Source of the DNA: Actinoplanes aureus
Lineage (GTDB): Bacteria; Actinomycetota; Actinomycetes; Mycobacteriales; Micromonosporaceae
NCBI RefSeq assembly: GCF_015704865.1
Contig: NZ_JADQTO010000047.1
Span: 1-50,001, forward strand
Length of the DNA: 50,001 nucleotides
Reading direction: 5' to 3'
Part shown: positions 26,234-34,568 of the stretch, piece by piece
Layout of the letters: every line of letters starts with the position of its first letter
How positions within the stretch are numbered: position 1 is the first letter of the stretch
The notes under the pieces: model-generated
Seen by the model: the letters and a program-made list of their open reading frames with translations, nothing else
The model's database searches: none
What the model was told of the DNA's origin: nothing
Program-made: the position numbers and the translations under genes

Positions 26234-27264
26234 ACGAGATCCAGACCGGCGCCGTCGCCAAGGAGCGGGTGCTTCCCCGGCAGAACTACCGGGCCGAGCT
26301 GAACTGGCTGCTCGCCATGCTCCCCGGTTTCCCGCTGCTGCTGCTCGTCCTGCGGCTGTGGTACCTGAGCCGCCAGGACCTGCCGACCATGCTCCTGCTG
26401 GTGCAGTACATCAATCCGCTCGGCATGATCGGCGCCCTCTTCATCACGCTGAGCTGGACCATCCCGGCGATCATCCTGGTGGTCCGGGTGCTTGGCGGCA
26501 TCCTGCTGGTCAGCGTCCCGGAGCGGACCGCGACGTCGTTCCTGGCCGTGGCGGCGCTGCGGATGCCCGGCTGGGTCGTGGTGATCGCCGCCGGCGTCGC
26601 CGCCTTCACCTGGCAGCTGCGCATGCTGCCGCTGCTCATGATGATGGTGGTCGCGATCCTCGGCCTCACCGCGGTGCAGAGCGTCCAGGGCGAGCGGTGG
26701 CTGATGCGGTGGATCACGATCGGGGTGCCGGTGCTCACCGGGCTGCTGGTCTGGATCTTCTTCTGGCCGGGTGTGGTGGCCGCTCTGCGAGCCGGTGAGT
26801 ACAACACCGCGGCGCTGCTCGGCGTACCCCCGCTCATCGGCCCGCTGCTGACCGGGCCGGTGCCGGAACGCTGGGCCCGGATCGCCACCCACTGGCCGGC
26901 GGTCGCCGCGGCCTTCGCGATGCCGTTCGTGGTCGGCATCGTCTTCCTCCGCGCCCCGGTCCTGCCGAACAGCGCCATCGAGGTGGCCACCGACGGCGAG
27001 CCGGTACGCGTGATCCGCGGCCAGCTCATCTCGGTCGACGACACCTCCACCAGCATGCTGGAGCCCACCGGCGAGGTCACCTTCGTCCCCAACGGCGAGG
27101 TCCGCTCCAAGACCCTCTGCCCCGAGCCGGTACGCCCGCCGGACAGCTCGGTGGCGGTCCGCGGCTGGCCGGTCGAGGCGTCAGCACTCCAGTGGATCGC
27201 ACCGACACGGAAGGTGACGGAGATCGATCCGAGGTGCCTCGGTCGCCCGATGTCGCGGGGTTGA
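26230..27264 (+). CDS. Polytopic membrane protein with C-terminal soluble domain
   Basis: A 344-residue protein with about six or seven hydrophobic segments in residues 25-250, followed by a soluble region of roughly 95 residues (VLPNSAIEVATDGEPV onwards) that is probably extracytoplasmic. I do not recognise its family. It is translationally coupled to the anchored solute-binding protein by a 4-bp overlap and is followed 81 bp later by a PP2C phosphatase. By position it resembles GlnX, the membrane partner that links the binding protein GlnH to kinase PknG in mycobacteria, but I see no clear sequence kinship and the comparison is only about context. Confidence 0.8.
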   Translation: MNEIQTGAVAKERVLPRQNYRAELNWLLAMLPGFPLLLLVLRLWYLSRQDLPTMLLLVQYINPLGMIGALFITLSWTIPAIILVVRVLGGILLVSVPERTATSFLAVAALRMPGWVVVIAAGVAAFTWQLRMLPLLMMMVVAILGLTAVQSVQGERWLMRWITIGVPVLTGLLVWIFFWPGVVAALRAGEYNTAALLGVPPLIGPLLTGPVPERWARIATHWPAVAAAFAMPFVVGIVFLRAPVLPNSAIEVATDGEPVRVIRGQLISVDDTSTSMLEPTGEVTFVPNGEVRSKTLCPEPVRPPDSSVAVRGWPVEASALQWIAPTRKVTEIDPRCLGRPMSRG

Positions 27265-27345
27265 GTGTATTTTCTGCTACGACATGGACGACGCGCCGCC
27301 TCCCACGTGCAGACAGCCGAGCATCGACCTGGCAGGCTGCACGCC

Positions 27346-28068
27346 ATGACCTTGCACCTCCGGTGGGCGGGCGTCACCGATCAGGGACACGTCCGGAGCA
27401 ACAACGAGGACTGTCACTACGCCGGTGACCGGCTCCTCGTCGTCGCGGACGGCATGGGCGGCATGGCAGCCGGCGACTTGGCCAGCCGGATCGCCATCGA
27501 CGCCATGGTCTCGCTCGACGTCCCGATCGACACCGAGCACCAGATGGACGCGCTGCACAAGGCGCTCGAAGTGGCCAACGGGCGGATCGCCGAGTGCGTC
27601 GCCGCCGACCCGACGCTGGCGGGCATGGGCACCACGCTGACGGCCGTTCTCTTCAACGGCGAGCGGGCCGCCATGGCGCACGTCGGTGACTCCCGGGCGT
27701 ACCTGCTGCGCGACGGCCGGCTCAATCAGCTCACCAAGGACGACACATACGTCCAGATGCTGATCGACCAGGGCCTGCTCAAGCCGGAGGAGGCGGCCGG
27801 GCACCCACGCCGGGCGGTCGTCACCCGGGTGCTGCAAGGGGAGCCGGTCAGTCCCGCGTACGTGATCGTCGAGCCGCAGGCCGGCGACCGGTGGCTGCTG
27901 TGCAGCGACGGTCTCACCGGGGTGGTCCCTGACCCGGTGCTGGAGCAGGAGCTGCGTGCCGCACCGGACCCGAAGTCGTGCGCCGAGCGCCTGGTCGACC
28001 TCGCCCTGCGCGGCGGCGGCCCGGACAACGTCACCGTGATCATCGCGGACGTGACCGCCGAGAGCTGA
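27346..28068 (+). CDS. PP2C-family serine/threonine protein phosphatase
   Basis: A 240-residue PPM/PP2C phosphatase of the PstP/PrpC type. All metal-binding motifs are visible: RSNNEDCHY, VADGMGGMAAGD, the GTTL loop, HVGDSRAYLLRDG, LLCSDGLTGVV and GGPDNVTVI. Unlike PstP it has no membrane anchor and consists of the catalytic domain only, so it acts in the cytoplasm on phospho-Ser/Thr proteins. No kinase gene lies next to it. I chose the ATG at 27346, just before the conserved start of the domain, with GGCAGG about nine bases upstream; the frame is open to 27265. It follows two membrane protein genes on the same strand. Confidence 0.93.
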   Translation: MTLHLRWAGVTDQGHVRSNNEDCHYAGDRLLVVADGMGGMAAGDLASRIAIDAMVSLDVPIDTEHQMDALHKALEVANGRIAECVAADPTLAGMGTTLTAVLFNGERAAMAHVGDSRAYLLRDGRLNQLTKDDTYVQMLIDQGLLKPEEAAGHPRRAVVTRVLQGEPVSPAYVIVEPQAGDRWLLCSDGLTGVVPDPVLEQELRAAPDPKSCAERLVDLALRGGGPDNVTVIIADVTAES

Positions 28069-28111
28069 CCGGGTACCTTACTCCGGCCGCAAGATCGCGG
28101 CCGGGACTCTG

Positions 28112-30553
28112 GTGGTGATCACGACGGTGCGACTGGTCGGCACGCTGGCGCTTGCCCTGGTGGTGGTCGCGTTCGGCGAACTCGTACCCGGTTCGTCGCG
28201 TCTCTACAGCGACACGGTGCAACTCCTCGCCGGGCTCGTCGCCGCCGGCGTCTGCTTCGCGGCGGCCCGCAGCCGCGCCGGTGTCCCGCGGCACTGGCGG
28301 CACCTGGCCTCGGCCGGCCTGCTTGTCTGGGCCCTGACCCGGCTCTGGTGGGTGATCCAGGACCTGGCCGGCGCCGGACGGGAGGTCCCGGAGGCGATCG
28401 CCGGCATCGGCTTCCTGGTGCTGCCGGCCAGCATGCTCGCCGGCCTGCTCGCCTCCACGCACACCCGGCCCCGGCCGGTGCCCACCTCGCCGCGGCGCGA
28501 CCAGCTCGCGCTGATCATCGACGCCGTGCTGATCACCGGCTCGGTGCTCGCGCTGATCTGGTCGGTGCTGCCGGGCGATCCGCTCGACAAGGTGGCCGAC
28601 CCGGACCTGCTCGTCTATCCGGTCGCCGATCTGGTCCTGCTGACCATGGCCGGGCTGCTGCTCGCCACCCGGCCCGACTCCCCGGCGGGACGGCGCCCGC
28701 TCCGGCTGGCCGGTCTGGCCCTGCTCGCCTTCGGCACCGCCGACACGGCCCGGCTCCTCGGCACCGGGCCGCTGTGGCTGGAGACCGCCGGATACGTGCT
28801 CGGGCCGGTATTCCTGATCTTGGCGGCGCTCAGCCCGGCCCGGCCACCGGTGCACCGGCCGGCCGCCGAACTCCTCGAACGGGACTGGCTCCACCTGCTG
28901 ATCCCGTACGGGCCGGTGCTGGTGGCCGGGGTCGTGCTGGCGGCGCGGACCGTCGCCGGGGATCCGCTGACGCCGTTCCAGGCGTACCTCGGCTGGCTGG
29001 GGCTCGCGCTCGTGGTCACCCGGCAGATGCTCACCATCGTGGACAACACCGTGCTGCTGGACCGGGTCGCCGAGGCCCAGCAGCGGCTGCACCACCAGGC
29101 GTACCACGATCCACTCACCGGGCTCGCCAACCGCGCACTCTTCCAGGAACGGCTGGTGCTGGCCGTGGAGGCGCACGAGCGGCGGCAGGCGCCGGTCGCG
29201 GTGATCTTCGCCGACCTGGACGACTTCAAGCTGATCAACGACACGTTCGGGCACGCCATGGGCGACCGGGTGTTGCAGGCGGTCGGCGAGCGGATGCGGG
29301 CCTGCGTACGCTCCACCGACCTGGTGGCCCGGCTCGGCGGCGACGAGTTCGCGGTGGTGCTCGACCAGGGCGGCGAACCCGCGCCGCCGGCGCGGCCCAC
29401 CGGCGGGCGGCTGCGCACGGTGCTCCGGCAACGCATCGGCGGGCGCCGGTACGTGCTTTCCGCGGCCGGGGTACGCGTGACCGGGAACGCGGACTGGACT
29501 CCCCGGCGGTCCGCGCCCCCGCCGTCCGCTCCGGAGCCGGGATGGAACTGGTCGGCCGAGGCGGAGGCGATCGGCCAGCGGGTGCTCGCCGCGCTGCGTG
29601 AGCCGTACGTCATCGACGGCCGCTCGGTCAGCGTCGGCGTCAGCATCGGCCTGGTCACCGCGGAGTCCGGTGACCGGCTCTCCGCCGACATCCTGCTGCG
29701 CCGCGCCGACGCCGCCATGTACGCGGTGAAACGGCACGGCAAGGGTGCGCTGATCCGCTACACCGGCCCCCGCGACACCGTCCCGAACGCCGATCTGCCG
29801 CAACTGCTGGCCGGTGCGCTGGCTGAGGGCGGCAGTCCGGCCGACGCCGGATTCCAGGTGCACTACCAGCCGATCGTCCGGCTCGCCGACAGCCGTACGG
29901 TCGCCGTGGAGGCGCTCGCCCGCTGGACCGACCCGGTGGCCGGTCCGGTGCATCCCGACGTGTTCGTCACCATGGCGGAACGCACCGGCCTGGTAGCCGC
30001 GATCGACGACTTCGTGCTGGACCGGGCGTGCGCCGACGCCGCCACCCTGGCCGAACGGTTCGGCCACCCGATCGCCCTGCACGTCAACGTCTCCGCGGGG
30101 CGGCTCGGGCAGCAAGGGCTGGAGGACGCGGTGAAGGCGGCTTTGGAGCGGTACCGCGTGCCGGCGGAACGCCTGGTCATCGAGATCACCGAGACGTTGC
30201 GGATCTCCGACCTGCCCCGGGCCGCAGCGGTCGTGGCACGCCTGCGCGCCCTAGGTGTGCGGGTGGCCCTCGACGACTTCGGCAGCGGCTACAACGCCTT
30301 GGCGCAGCTGCACTCCCTCCCGGTCGACATCGTGAAGCTCGACTCCACCCTTACCGACATGAGCGGCGAGCGGGACCGCGCCGGGGCGCTGTGCCGTTCG
30401 GTGCTGGCCATCTGCGCGGAGATCGGGATCACGGTGGTGGCTGAGGGCCTGGAGACCGCGGACCGGTCCCGCGCCCTGGCGGACCTGGGCTGCCCACTCG
30501 GCCAGGGCTACCTCTTCGGCCCACCGGTCCCCATCACCAGCCTGACGGCCTGA
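28112..30553 (+). CDS. Membrane GGDEF-EAL protein (c-di-GMP turnover)
   Basis: An 813-residue protein. The first 310 residues hold about eight membrane helices. The GGDEF domain (about 325-550) has an intact active site LGGDEFAVV (409-413) and an inhibitory site RSTD (400-403) five residues before it. An insertion of roughly 60 residues rich in Arg and Pro (about 419-480) splits this domain. The EAL domain (about 575-810) keeps its catalytic residues: VEALARW, NVSA, EITET, LDDFGSGY, VKLD, EGLE and GQGYLF. Both synthesis and hydrolysis of c-di-GMP therefore seem possible. GTG start at 28112, 43 bp after the PP2C gene, so probably the same transcript. Confidence 0.93.
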   Translation: MVITTVRLVGTLALALVVVAFGELVPGSSRLYSDTVQLLAGLVAAGVCFAAARSRAGVPRHWRHLASAGLLVWALTRLWWVIQDLAGAGREVPEAIAGIGFLVLPASMLAGLLASTHTRPRPVPTSPRRDQLALIIDAVLITGSVLALIWSVLPGDPLDKVADPDLLVYPVADLVLLTMAGLLLATRPDSPAGRRPLRLAGLALLAFGTADTARLLGTGPLWLETAGYVLGPVFLILAALSPARPPVHRPAAELLERDWLHLLIPYGPVLVAGVVLAARTVAGDPLTPFQAYLGWLGLALVVTRQMLTIVDNTVLLDRVAEAQQRLHHQAYHDPLTGLANRALFQERLVLAVEAHERRQAPVAVIFADLDDFKLINDTFGHAMGDRVLQAVGERMRACVRSTDLVARLGGDEFAVVLDQGGEPAPPARPTGGRLRTVLRQRIGGRRYVLSAAGVRVTGNADWTPRRSAPPPSAPEPGWNWSAEAEAIGQRVLAALREPYVIDGRSVSVGVSIGLVTAESGDRLSADILLRRADAAMYAVKRHGKGALIRYTGPRDTVPNADLPQLLAGALAEGGSPADAGFQVHYQPIVRLADSRTVAVEALARWTDPVAGPVHPDVFVTMAERTGLVAAIDDFVLDRACADAATLAERFGHPIALHVNVSAGRLGQQGLEDAVKAALERYRVPAERLVIEITETLRISDLPRAAAVVARLRALGVRVALDDFGSGYNALAQLHSLPVDIVKLDSTLTDMSGERDRAGALCRSVLAICAEIGITVVAEGLETADRSRALADLGCPLGQGYLFGPPVPITSLTA

Positions 30554-30941
30554 AGCGACCCGCCGGTGGGTGGCTCCGTGCCCGCCGGCAGCCCTGCGCA
30601 CGCCCTGCAGAGCGGCCGCGACGGGCTCACGCCGCGGCCGCATCGCCGGCGGCGCCTCAAGGCCGATCCGCCGGCGATGAGCGGAGGCCGCCCGGCCCGC
30701 GTTTGGCGGCGGTAGCTCCAGGCTGAGATCGGCTCGCGGTGAGCTCACGGCGCCACCGCAGTCGTCCCTCGGCGGCCAGGCTGAGATCGGCTCGCGCTGC
30801 GCCACCCGCAGTCGCCCTCGGGCGGCCAGGCTGAGGCCCGCGTGGCGGCTTCTCGACCGCATCAGCCCGGCGGTCGCGCTGCGGCCGTGAGTGGGCAGGC
30901 GCCCGCGCGGGGGTCGGCGGGACTGTCGTGACGCGTACCTC
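30554..30941. repeat. 388-bp gap with short direct repeats
   Basis: No convincing gene is seen between the GGDEF-EAL stop and the convergent hrpB stop. The block CAGGCTGAG recurs at 30719, 30777 and 30827; in the first two copies it continues as CAGGCTGAGATCGGCTCGCG followed by CACCGCAGTCG-like and CTCGGGCGGC-like blocks. This is a degenerate tandem array with units of about 50-58 bp. Confidence 0.55.
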
Positions 30942-33524
30942 CTATCGGGATCGCGGATTGGTGCGCCTGGTCGGCGCCGCCGTGGTGGGGTCCTCGGGCC
31001 AGGGATGGCGCGGATAGCGCCCCCGCATCTCGGCCCGGACCTGCGGATATCCCTGCGCCCAGAAGGAAGCTAGGTCGCGGGTGACGGCGACCGGCCGACC
31101 GGCCGGGGAGAGCAGGTGCAGCAGCACCGGCACCCGGCCGCCGGCCAGCCGGGGCGCCTCCCGCCAGCCGAACGCCTCCTGCACCTTGACCGCGAGCACC
31201 GGCGCGGCGGCGTCGGTGTAGTCGATCCGGATCTGCGACCCGCTCGGCACCGGCAGGCGTTCCGGGGCGATCTCGTCCAGGCGGCCCGCCACCGACCAGG
31301 GAAGCAGGCGGCGCAGACTACCGGTGACGTCGAGTTTCGCCAGGTCGGCGCGGCGGCGGGCGGAACCGAGGTCGAGCCAGTCGGGCAGGGTCTCCAGCAA
31401 CGCGGCGTCCGAGACGTCCGGCCAGGGCGCACCGAGTGCGGCGTGCGCGAAGGCGAGCCGGCTGCGGAGTTCCTCGGCGGAGCGGGACCAGGTGAGCAGG
31501 CCCAGACCGGACTCGCGCAGGCCGGTGAGCAGCGCTTCCCTGATCCGTTTCGGGTCGGGGTCGGTGAGCCGAACCGAGGAGAGCGTGATCGCGCCGAGCC
31601 GCCGCACCCGGCGGGCGACCACGTCGCCGTCACTCCAGCCGATCTCGGTCTCGTCGGTGAGAAGGGCGGACGCCACCTCGCACGCGGCCGGCTCGTCGAG
31701 CGGTGCGGCACTGCGGATGCGAGCGGTACGCGATCCGGCGGTGCGGTCGGCGCCGGCCACCGCGAGCCACGGGACTCCAGCGAGCGGGCTGCCGTCCGGC
31801 AGGTCGGCGGCGGTCCCGCCGGCCATGAGATACGCGCGGCCGCCGGGCTCCCGGACCCGCGCCACGCGTTCCGGATATGCGAGGCCGACGACCAGTCCCG
31901 CAGCCAGGTCGTCGGGCAGCCGCGCCGGCGTCGATTCGCTGTCCCGCCGGCCCGGGCCACTCACTGGGGCGGCGTCCGTGCCGGCTGGTGGGTGGAGCTC
32001 GGCCAAGTTGCTGTCGGTGGCGTCCGGATTGTGTGGTCCGCGGTCCAGGTTGGTGCGTAAGCGACGCACCTCGGCCCGCCAGGCGGGGTCGTTGGTGTCC
32101 CGGGCCCGGCGCCAGGCGGCGACCACGTCGCCTGCGTAGGAGCGGTCGTCGTCCAGCACAGCGACGATCTCGGCGGCCCGGCGCGGACCGACCACCGCCG
32201 CGCCGTCGAGGAGGGCGCGGGCCAGCCGGGGGTGGAGGCCGGCGCCGGACAGGGCCCGGCCGCGGGGCGTGACCCGGCCGTCCGGGCCGACGGCGCCGAG
32301 GTCGTGCAGGGCCGCTGTGGCCGCACGCAACGCGCCTGGCGGGGGTGGGTCGGGCAGGGCCAGCCCGCTGCCGTCCGGATGGCCCCACAACGCCAGGTCC
32401 AGGGCGAAGCCGGTGAGGTCGGCGGCCGCGATCTCCGGCTCCGGCTGCGCCGGCAGCCGGTCGTGCATGACTTGCGGCCAGCAGCGGTAGACCCGGCCGG
32501 GAGCCTCCCGCCCGGCCCGGCCGGCGCGTTGCTCGGCGCTCGACCGGGAGACCGGCACCGTGGCCAGCGCGCCGAGACCGCGGGCGTGGTCCATCCGCGG
32601 CACCCGGCTGAGCCCGGCGTCCACCACCGCCCGCACTCCGGGCACGGTGAGGCTGCTCTCGGCGACCGCGGTCGCCAGCACCACCCGGCGGTGCGGGCCG
32701 GCGCGTAACGCGGCGTCCTGGGCGGCGCCGGACTGGCGGCCGTGCAGGGTGATCAGCTCCGCGTCGACGTCGCGGAGGCGCCCGGCGACCGTCTCGATCT
32801 CCCGGGCGCCGGGTAGGAAGACCAGCACGTCACCGTCGCCCTCGGCCAGCGCCCGGCGCGTGGTGGCGGCGACGTGGTCGAGCAGGCGGGGATCCACCCG
32901 CAAGCCGGTCGGCGGTGTGACCGGACCGGCCGTCGGGGCCCAGATGACCTCCACCGGATGGGTCCGGGCGTGCGCGGTGAGCACCGGCGCGGGGTGGCCT
33001 GGCGCACCGAGGACCGCGGCGAGCCGGGCCGAGTCCGCGGTGGCCGAGGTGGCCAGAAGCCGCAGCTCGGGCCGCAGCGCGGCGCGAACCTCGACCAGGA
33101 AGGCCAGCGCCAGATCGGAGTCGAGGTGACGCTCGTGGCACTCGTCGAGGACGACCGTCGCGGTGCCGGCCAGCTCGGGGTCCGCCTGCAAGCGCCGGAC
33201 CAGCAGGCCGGTGGTCACCACCTCGACCACGGTGTCGCGGGACACCTGCCGGTCGCCGCGGACCGCGTAGCCGACCCGGCCGCCGACCCTCTCGCCGAGC
33301 AGCGCCGCCATCCGGCGGGCGGCGGCTCGCGCGGCGACCCGGCGCGGCTCGGCCACGATGACCCGCTGCCCGGGCCCGGCCAGGGCGAGCGGGACGAGCG
33401 TGGTCTTGCCGGTGCCCGGCGGCGCCACCAGAACCGCCGCCCCGGCGCTCGCGAGCGTGCCGGTCACCGCCGGCAGGACGTGGCGGACCGGGAGCTCAGG
33501 CAGGGCGTCGGCGGGAATCAGCAC
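30942..33524 (-). CDS. hrpB: ATP-dependent helicase HrpB
   Basis: An 860-residue DExH-box helicase of the HrpB type. Motif I is APPGTGKTT, motif II DECHERH, motif III ATSAT, and the second RecA-like domain contains DVLVFLPGAREIE and QRAGRAGREAPG. The winged-helix and C-terminal HrpB domains follow, with the terminal segment typical of HrpB (VTRDLASFWAQGYPQVRAEM, then RYPRHPWPEDP). The length is slightly above the usual 800-850. The enzyme unwinds or remodels nucleic acid with ATP hydrolysis; its cellular target is not well defined. GTG start at 33524. Two DnaA-box sequences lie 40-66 bp upstream of the start. Confidence 0.95.
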   Translation of the reverse strand: MLIPADALPELPVRHVLPAVTGTLASAGAAVLVAPPGTGKTTLVPLALAGPGQRVIVAEPRRVAARAAARRMAALLGERVGGRVGYAVRGDRQVSRDTVVEVVTTGLLVRRLQADPELAGTATVVLDECHERHLDSDLALAFLVEVRAALRPELRLLATSATADSARLAAVLGAPGHPAPVLTAHARTHPVEVIWAPTAGPVTPPTGLRVDPRLLDHVAATTRRALAEGDGDVLVFLPGAREIETVAGRLRDVDAELITLHGRQSGAAQDAALRAGPHRRVVLATAVAESSLTVPGVRAVVDAGLSRVPRMDHARGLGALATVPVSRSSAEQRAGRAGREAPGRVYRCWPQVMHDRLPAQPEPEIAAADLTGFALDLALWGHPDGSGLALPDPPPPGALRAATAALHDLGAVGPDGRVTPRGRALSGAGLHPRLARALLDGAAVVGPRRAAEIVAVLDDDRSYAGDVVAAWRRARDTNDPAWRAEVRRLRTNLDRGPHNPDATDSNLAELHPPAGTDAAPVSGPGRRDSESTPARLPDDLAAGLVVGLAYPERVARVREPGGRAYLMAGGTAADLPDGSPLAGVPWLAVAGADRTAGSRTARIRSAAPLDEPAACEVASALLTDETEIGWSDGDVVARRVRRLGAITLSSVRLTDPDPKRIREALLTGLRESGLGLLTWSRSAEELRSRLAFAHAALGAPWPDVSDAALLETLPDWLDLGSARRRADLAKLDVTGSLRRLLPWSVAGRLDEIAPERLPVPSGSQIRIDYTDAAAPVLAVKVQEAFGWREAPRLAGGRVPVLLHLLSPAGRPVAVTRDLASFWAQGYPQVRAEMRGRYPRHPWPEDPTTAAPTRRTNPRSR

Positions 33525-33563
33525 GGGGCCCAGTCTTACCCATGCCTATGACAAGACCGCGAG

Positions 33564-33590
33564 TTGTCCACAGCTCGCCCGTTGTCCACA
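33564..33590 (+). promoter_or_regulatory. Twin DnaA boxes between hrpB and uraD
   Basis: The nonamer TTGTCCACA, the preferred DnaA box of Streptomyces-type replication origins, occurs exactly at 33564-33572 and again at 33582-33590 in the same orientation, 18 bp apart. Both lie in the divergent promoter region of the helicase and purine genes. They could bind DnaA as a transcription regulator. A replication origin is unlikely, since there is no larger cluster and no dnaA or dnaN. Confidence 0.55.
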
Positions 33591-33684
33591 GCCTGAGCGG
33601 GCGGCGATGTCTCGGGCCCCGATTCGTGGCAGGGTGGCCGTGTTGATTCTTCGGTCTGCCCCTGCAGGCGACGGACCGATCCTG

Positions 33685-33698
33685 CTTGACTGATCAAG
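33685..33698. promoter_or_regulatory. Palindrome upstream of the urate operon
   Basis: CTTGACTGATCAAG is an inverted repeat with five-base arms (CTTGA/TCAAG) and a four-base centre, 17 bp before the uraD start codon and just ahead of its ribosome binding site. It may be an operator controlling the purine catabolic operon; the regulator is not identified. Confidence 0.4.
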
Positions 33699-33715
33699 AT
33701 CGAGGGGGTGACGGA

Positions 33716-34213
33716 GTGGAGACCTTCAACGCGCTGCCCGCTGAGCGCCTGGCGGAGGAGTTGCTCGCCTGTCTGGCGGCACCGTCCTGGGGCGCCGAGA
33801 TCGTCGCCAAGCGGCCATATCGGGACCGGGCCGAGCTGCTCTCCGCGGCCGACGCCGCCGCGAGTTCGCTGAGCTGGCCGGATGTGCTGCAAGGGCTGTC
33901 CGCGCACCCGCGCATCGGTGAGCGGGCCGCCGGGGAGTCCCGGGAGGCCTCCTGGTCGCGGGCCGAGCAGATGGCCGCGGCGCAGAGCGCCGACGACACC
34001 ACGCAGGGCGCTCTCATCAAGGTCAATCAGGAGTACGAGGCCAGGTTCGGTCACGTCTTCCTGATCTTCGCGAGTGGCCGGAGCCAGGCCGAGATCCTCA
34101 CTGTGGCCCGCGAGCGGCTGGGCAACGACGAGGAGACCGAGCGGGCCATCGTGCGGGACGAGCTGCGCAAGATCGCGCTGCTCCGGCTGGAGCGGGTGCT
34201 CGATGCCCTCTGA
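33716..34213 (+). CDS. uraD: OHCU decarboxylase
   Basis: A 165-residue 2-oxo-4-hydroxy-4-carboxy-5-ureidoimidazoline decarboxylase, which forms S-allantoin from OHCU in urate degradation. Motifs include FNALPAERLAEEL, the catalytic-site block LSAHPRIGE (His is catalytic in the family), and NQEYEARFGHVFLIFASGRS. The GTG at 33716 follows AGGGGG seven bases upstream, so I prefer it to earlier in-frame codons. The gene overlaps the HIU hydrolase gene by 11 bp. First gene of the urate operon. Confidence 0.95.
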   Translation: METFNALPAERLAEELLACLAAPSWGAEIVAKRPYRDRAELLSAADAAASSLSWPDVLQGLSAHPRIGERAAGESREASWSRAEQMAAAQSADDTTQGALIKVNQEYEARFGHVFLIFASGRSQAEILTVARERLGNDEETERAIVRDELRKIALLRLERVLDAL

Positions 34214-34565
34214 TGACGGCACCGCCGCCGAGGCACACGCCCGGATCTCGACGCACATCCTGGACACGGTGACCGGCGACCCGGCCCGCGACGTCTACGT
34301 CCGGCTGGAGCGGCGTGATTCGGAGGGCTGGCTGACCGTCGCCGAGGGGCGGACCGATGAGGACGGCCGGCTGCGTTACCGGGTGCCGATGCACGACTGG
34401 CAGGCCGGCGGCTACCGGCTCTTCTTCTACGTCGAGCCGTATCTGGGCGGCGACTGCTTCTTCCCGGAGATCACCGTCGCCTTCCACGTGCACGACCCGA
34501 ACCGTCAGTACCATGTGCCGCTGCTGCTGAGCCGGTACGGCTACACCACCTACCGAGGGAGCTGA
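34203..34565 (+). CDS. uraH: 5-hydroxyisourate hydrolase
   Basis: A 120-residue transthyretin-like enzyme that hydrolyses 5-hydroxyisourate, the product of uricase, to OHCU. It has the N-terminal motif STHILDTVTGDPA, the conserved YHVPLLLSRYGYTTY, and the C-terminal signature tetrapeptide YRGS. No signal peptide is present, so it is cytoplasmic. ATG start at 34203 lies inside the end of uraD, which fits coupled translation. Normal length. Confidence 0.96.
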   Translation: MPSDDGTAAEAHARISTHILDTVTGDPARDVYVRLERRDSEGWLTVAEGRTDEDGRLRYRVPMHDWQAGGYRLFFYVEPYLGGDCFFPEITVAFHVHDPNRQYHVPLLLSRYGYTTYRGS

Positions 34566-34568
34566 GCG

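Noticed and set aside
25040..27264. Amino-acid ABC transporter operon
   Set aside because: There is no ATPase gene, and the polytopic protein lacks a recognisable permease coupling motif; the binding protein is anchored with a cytoplasmic arm.
33525..33715. Replication origin around the twin DnaA boxes
   Set aside because: Only two boxes are present, with no AT-rich unwinding region and no dnaA, dnaN, rpmH or parAB genes nearby.
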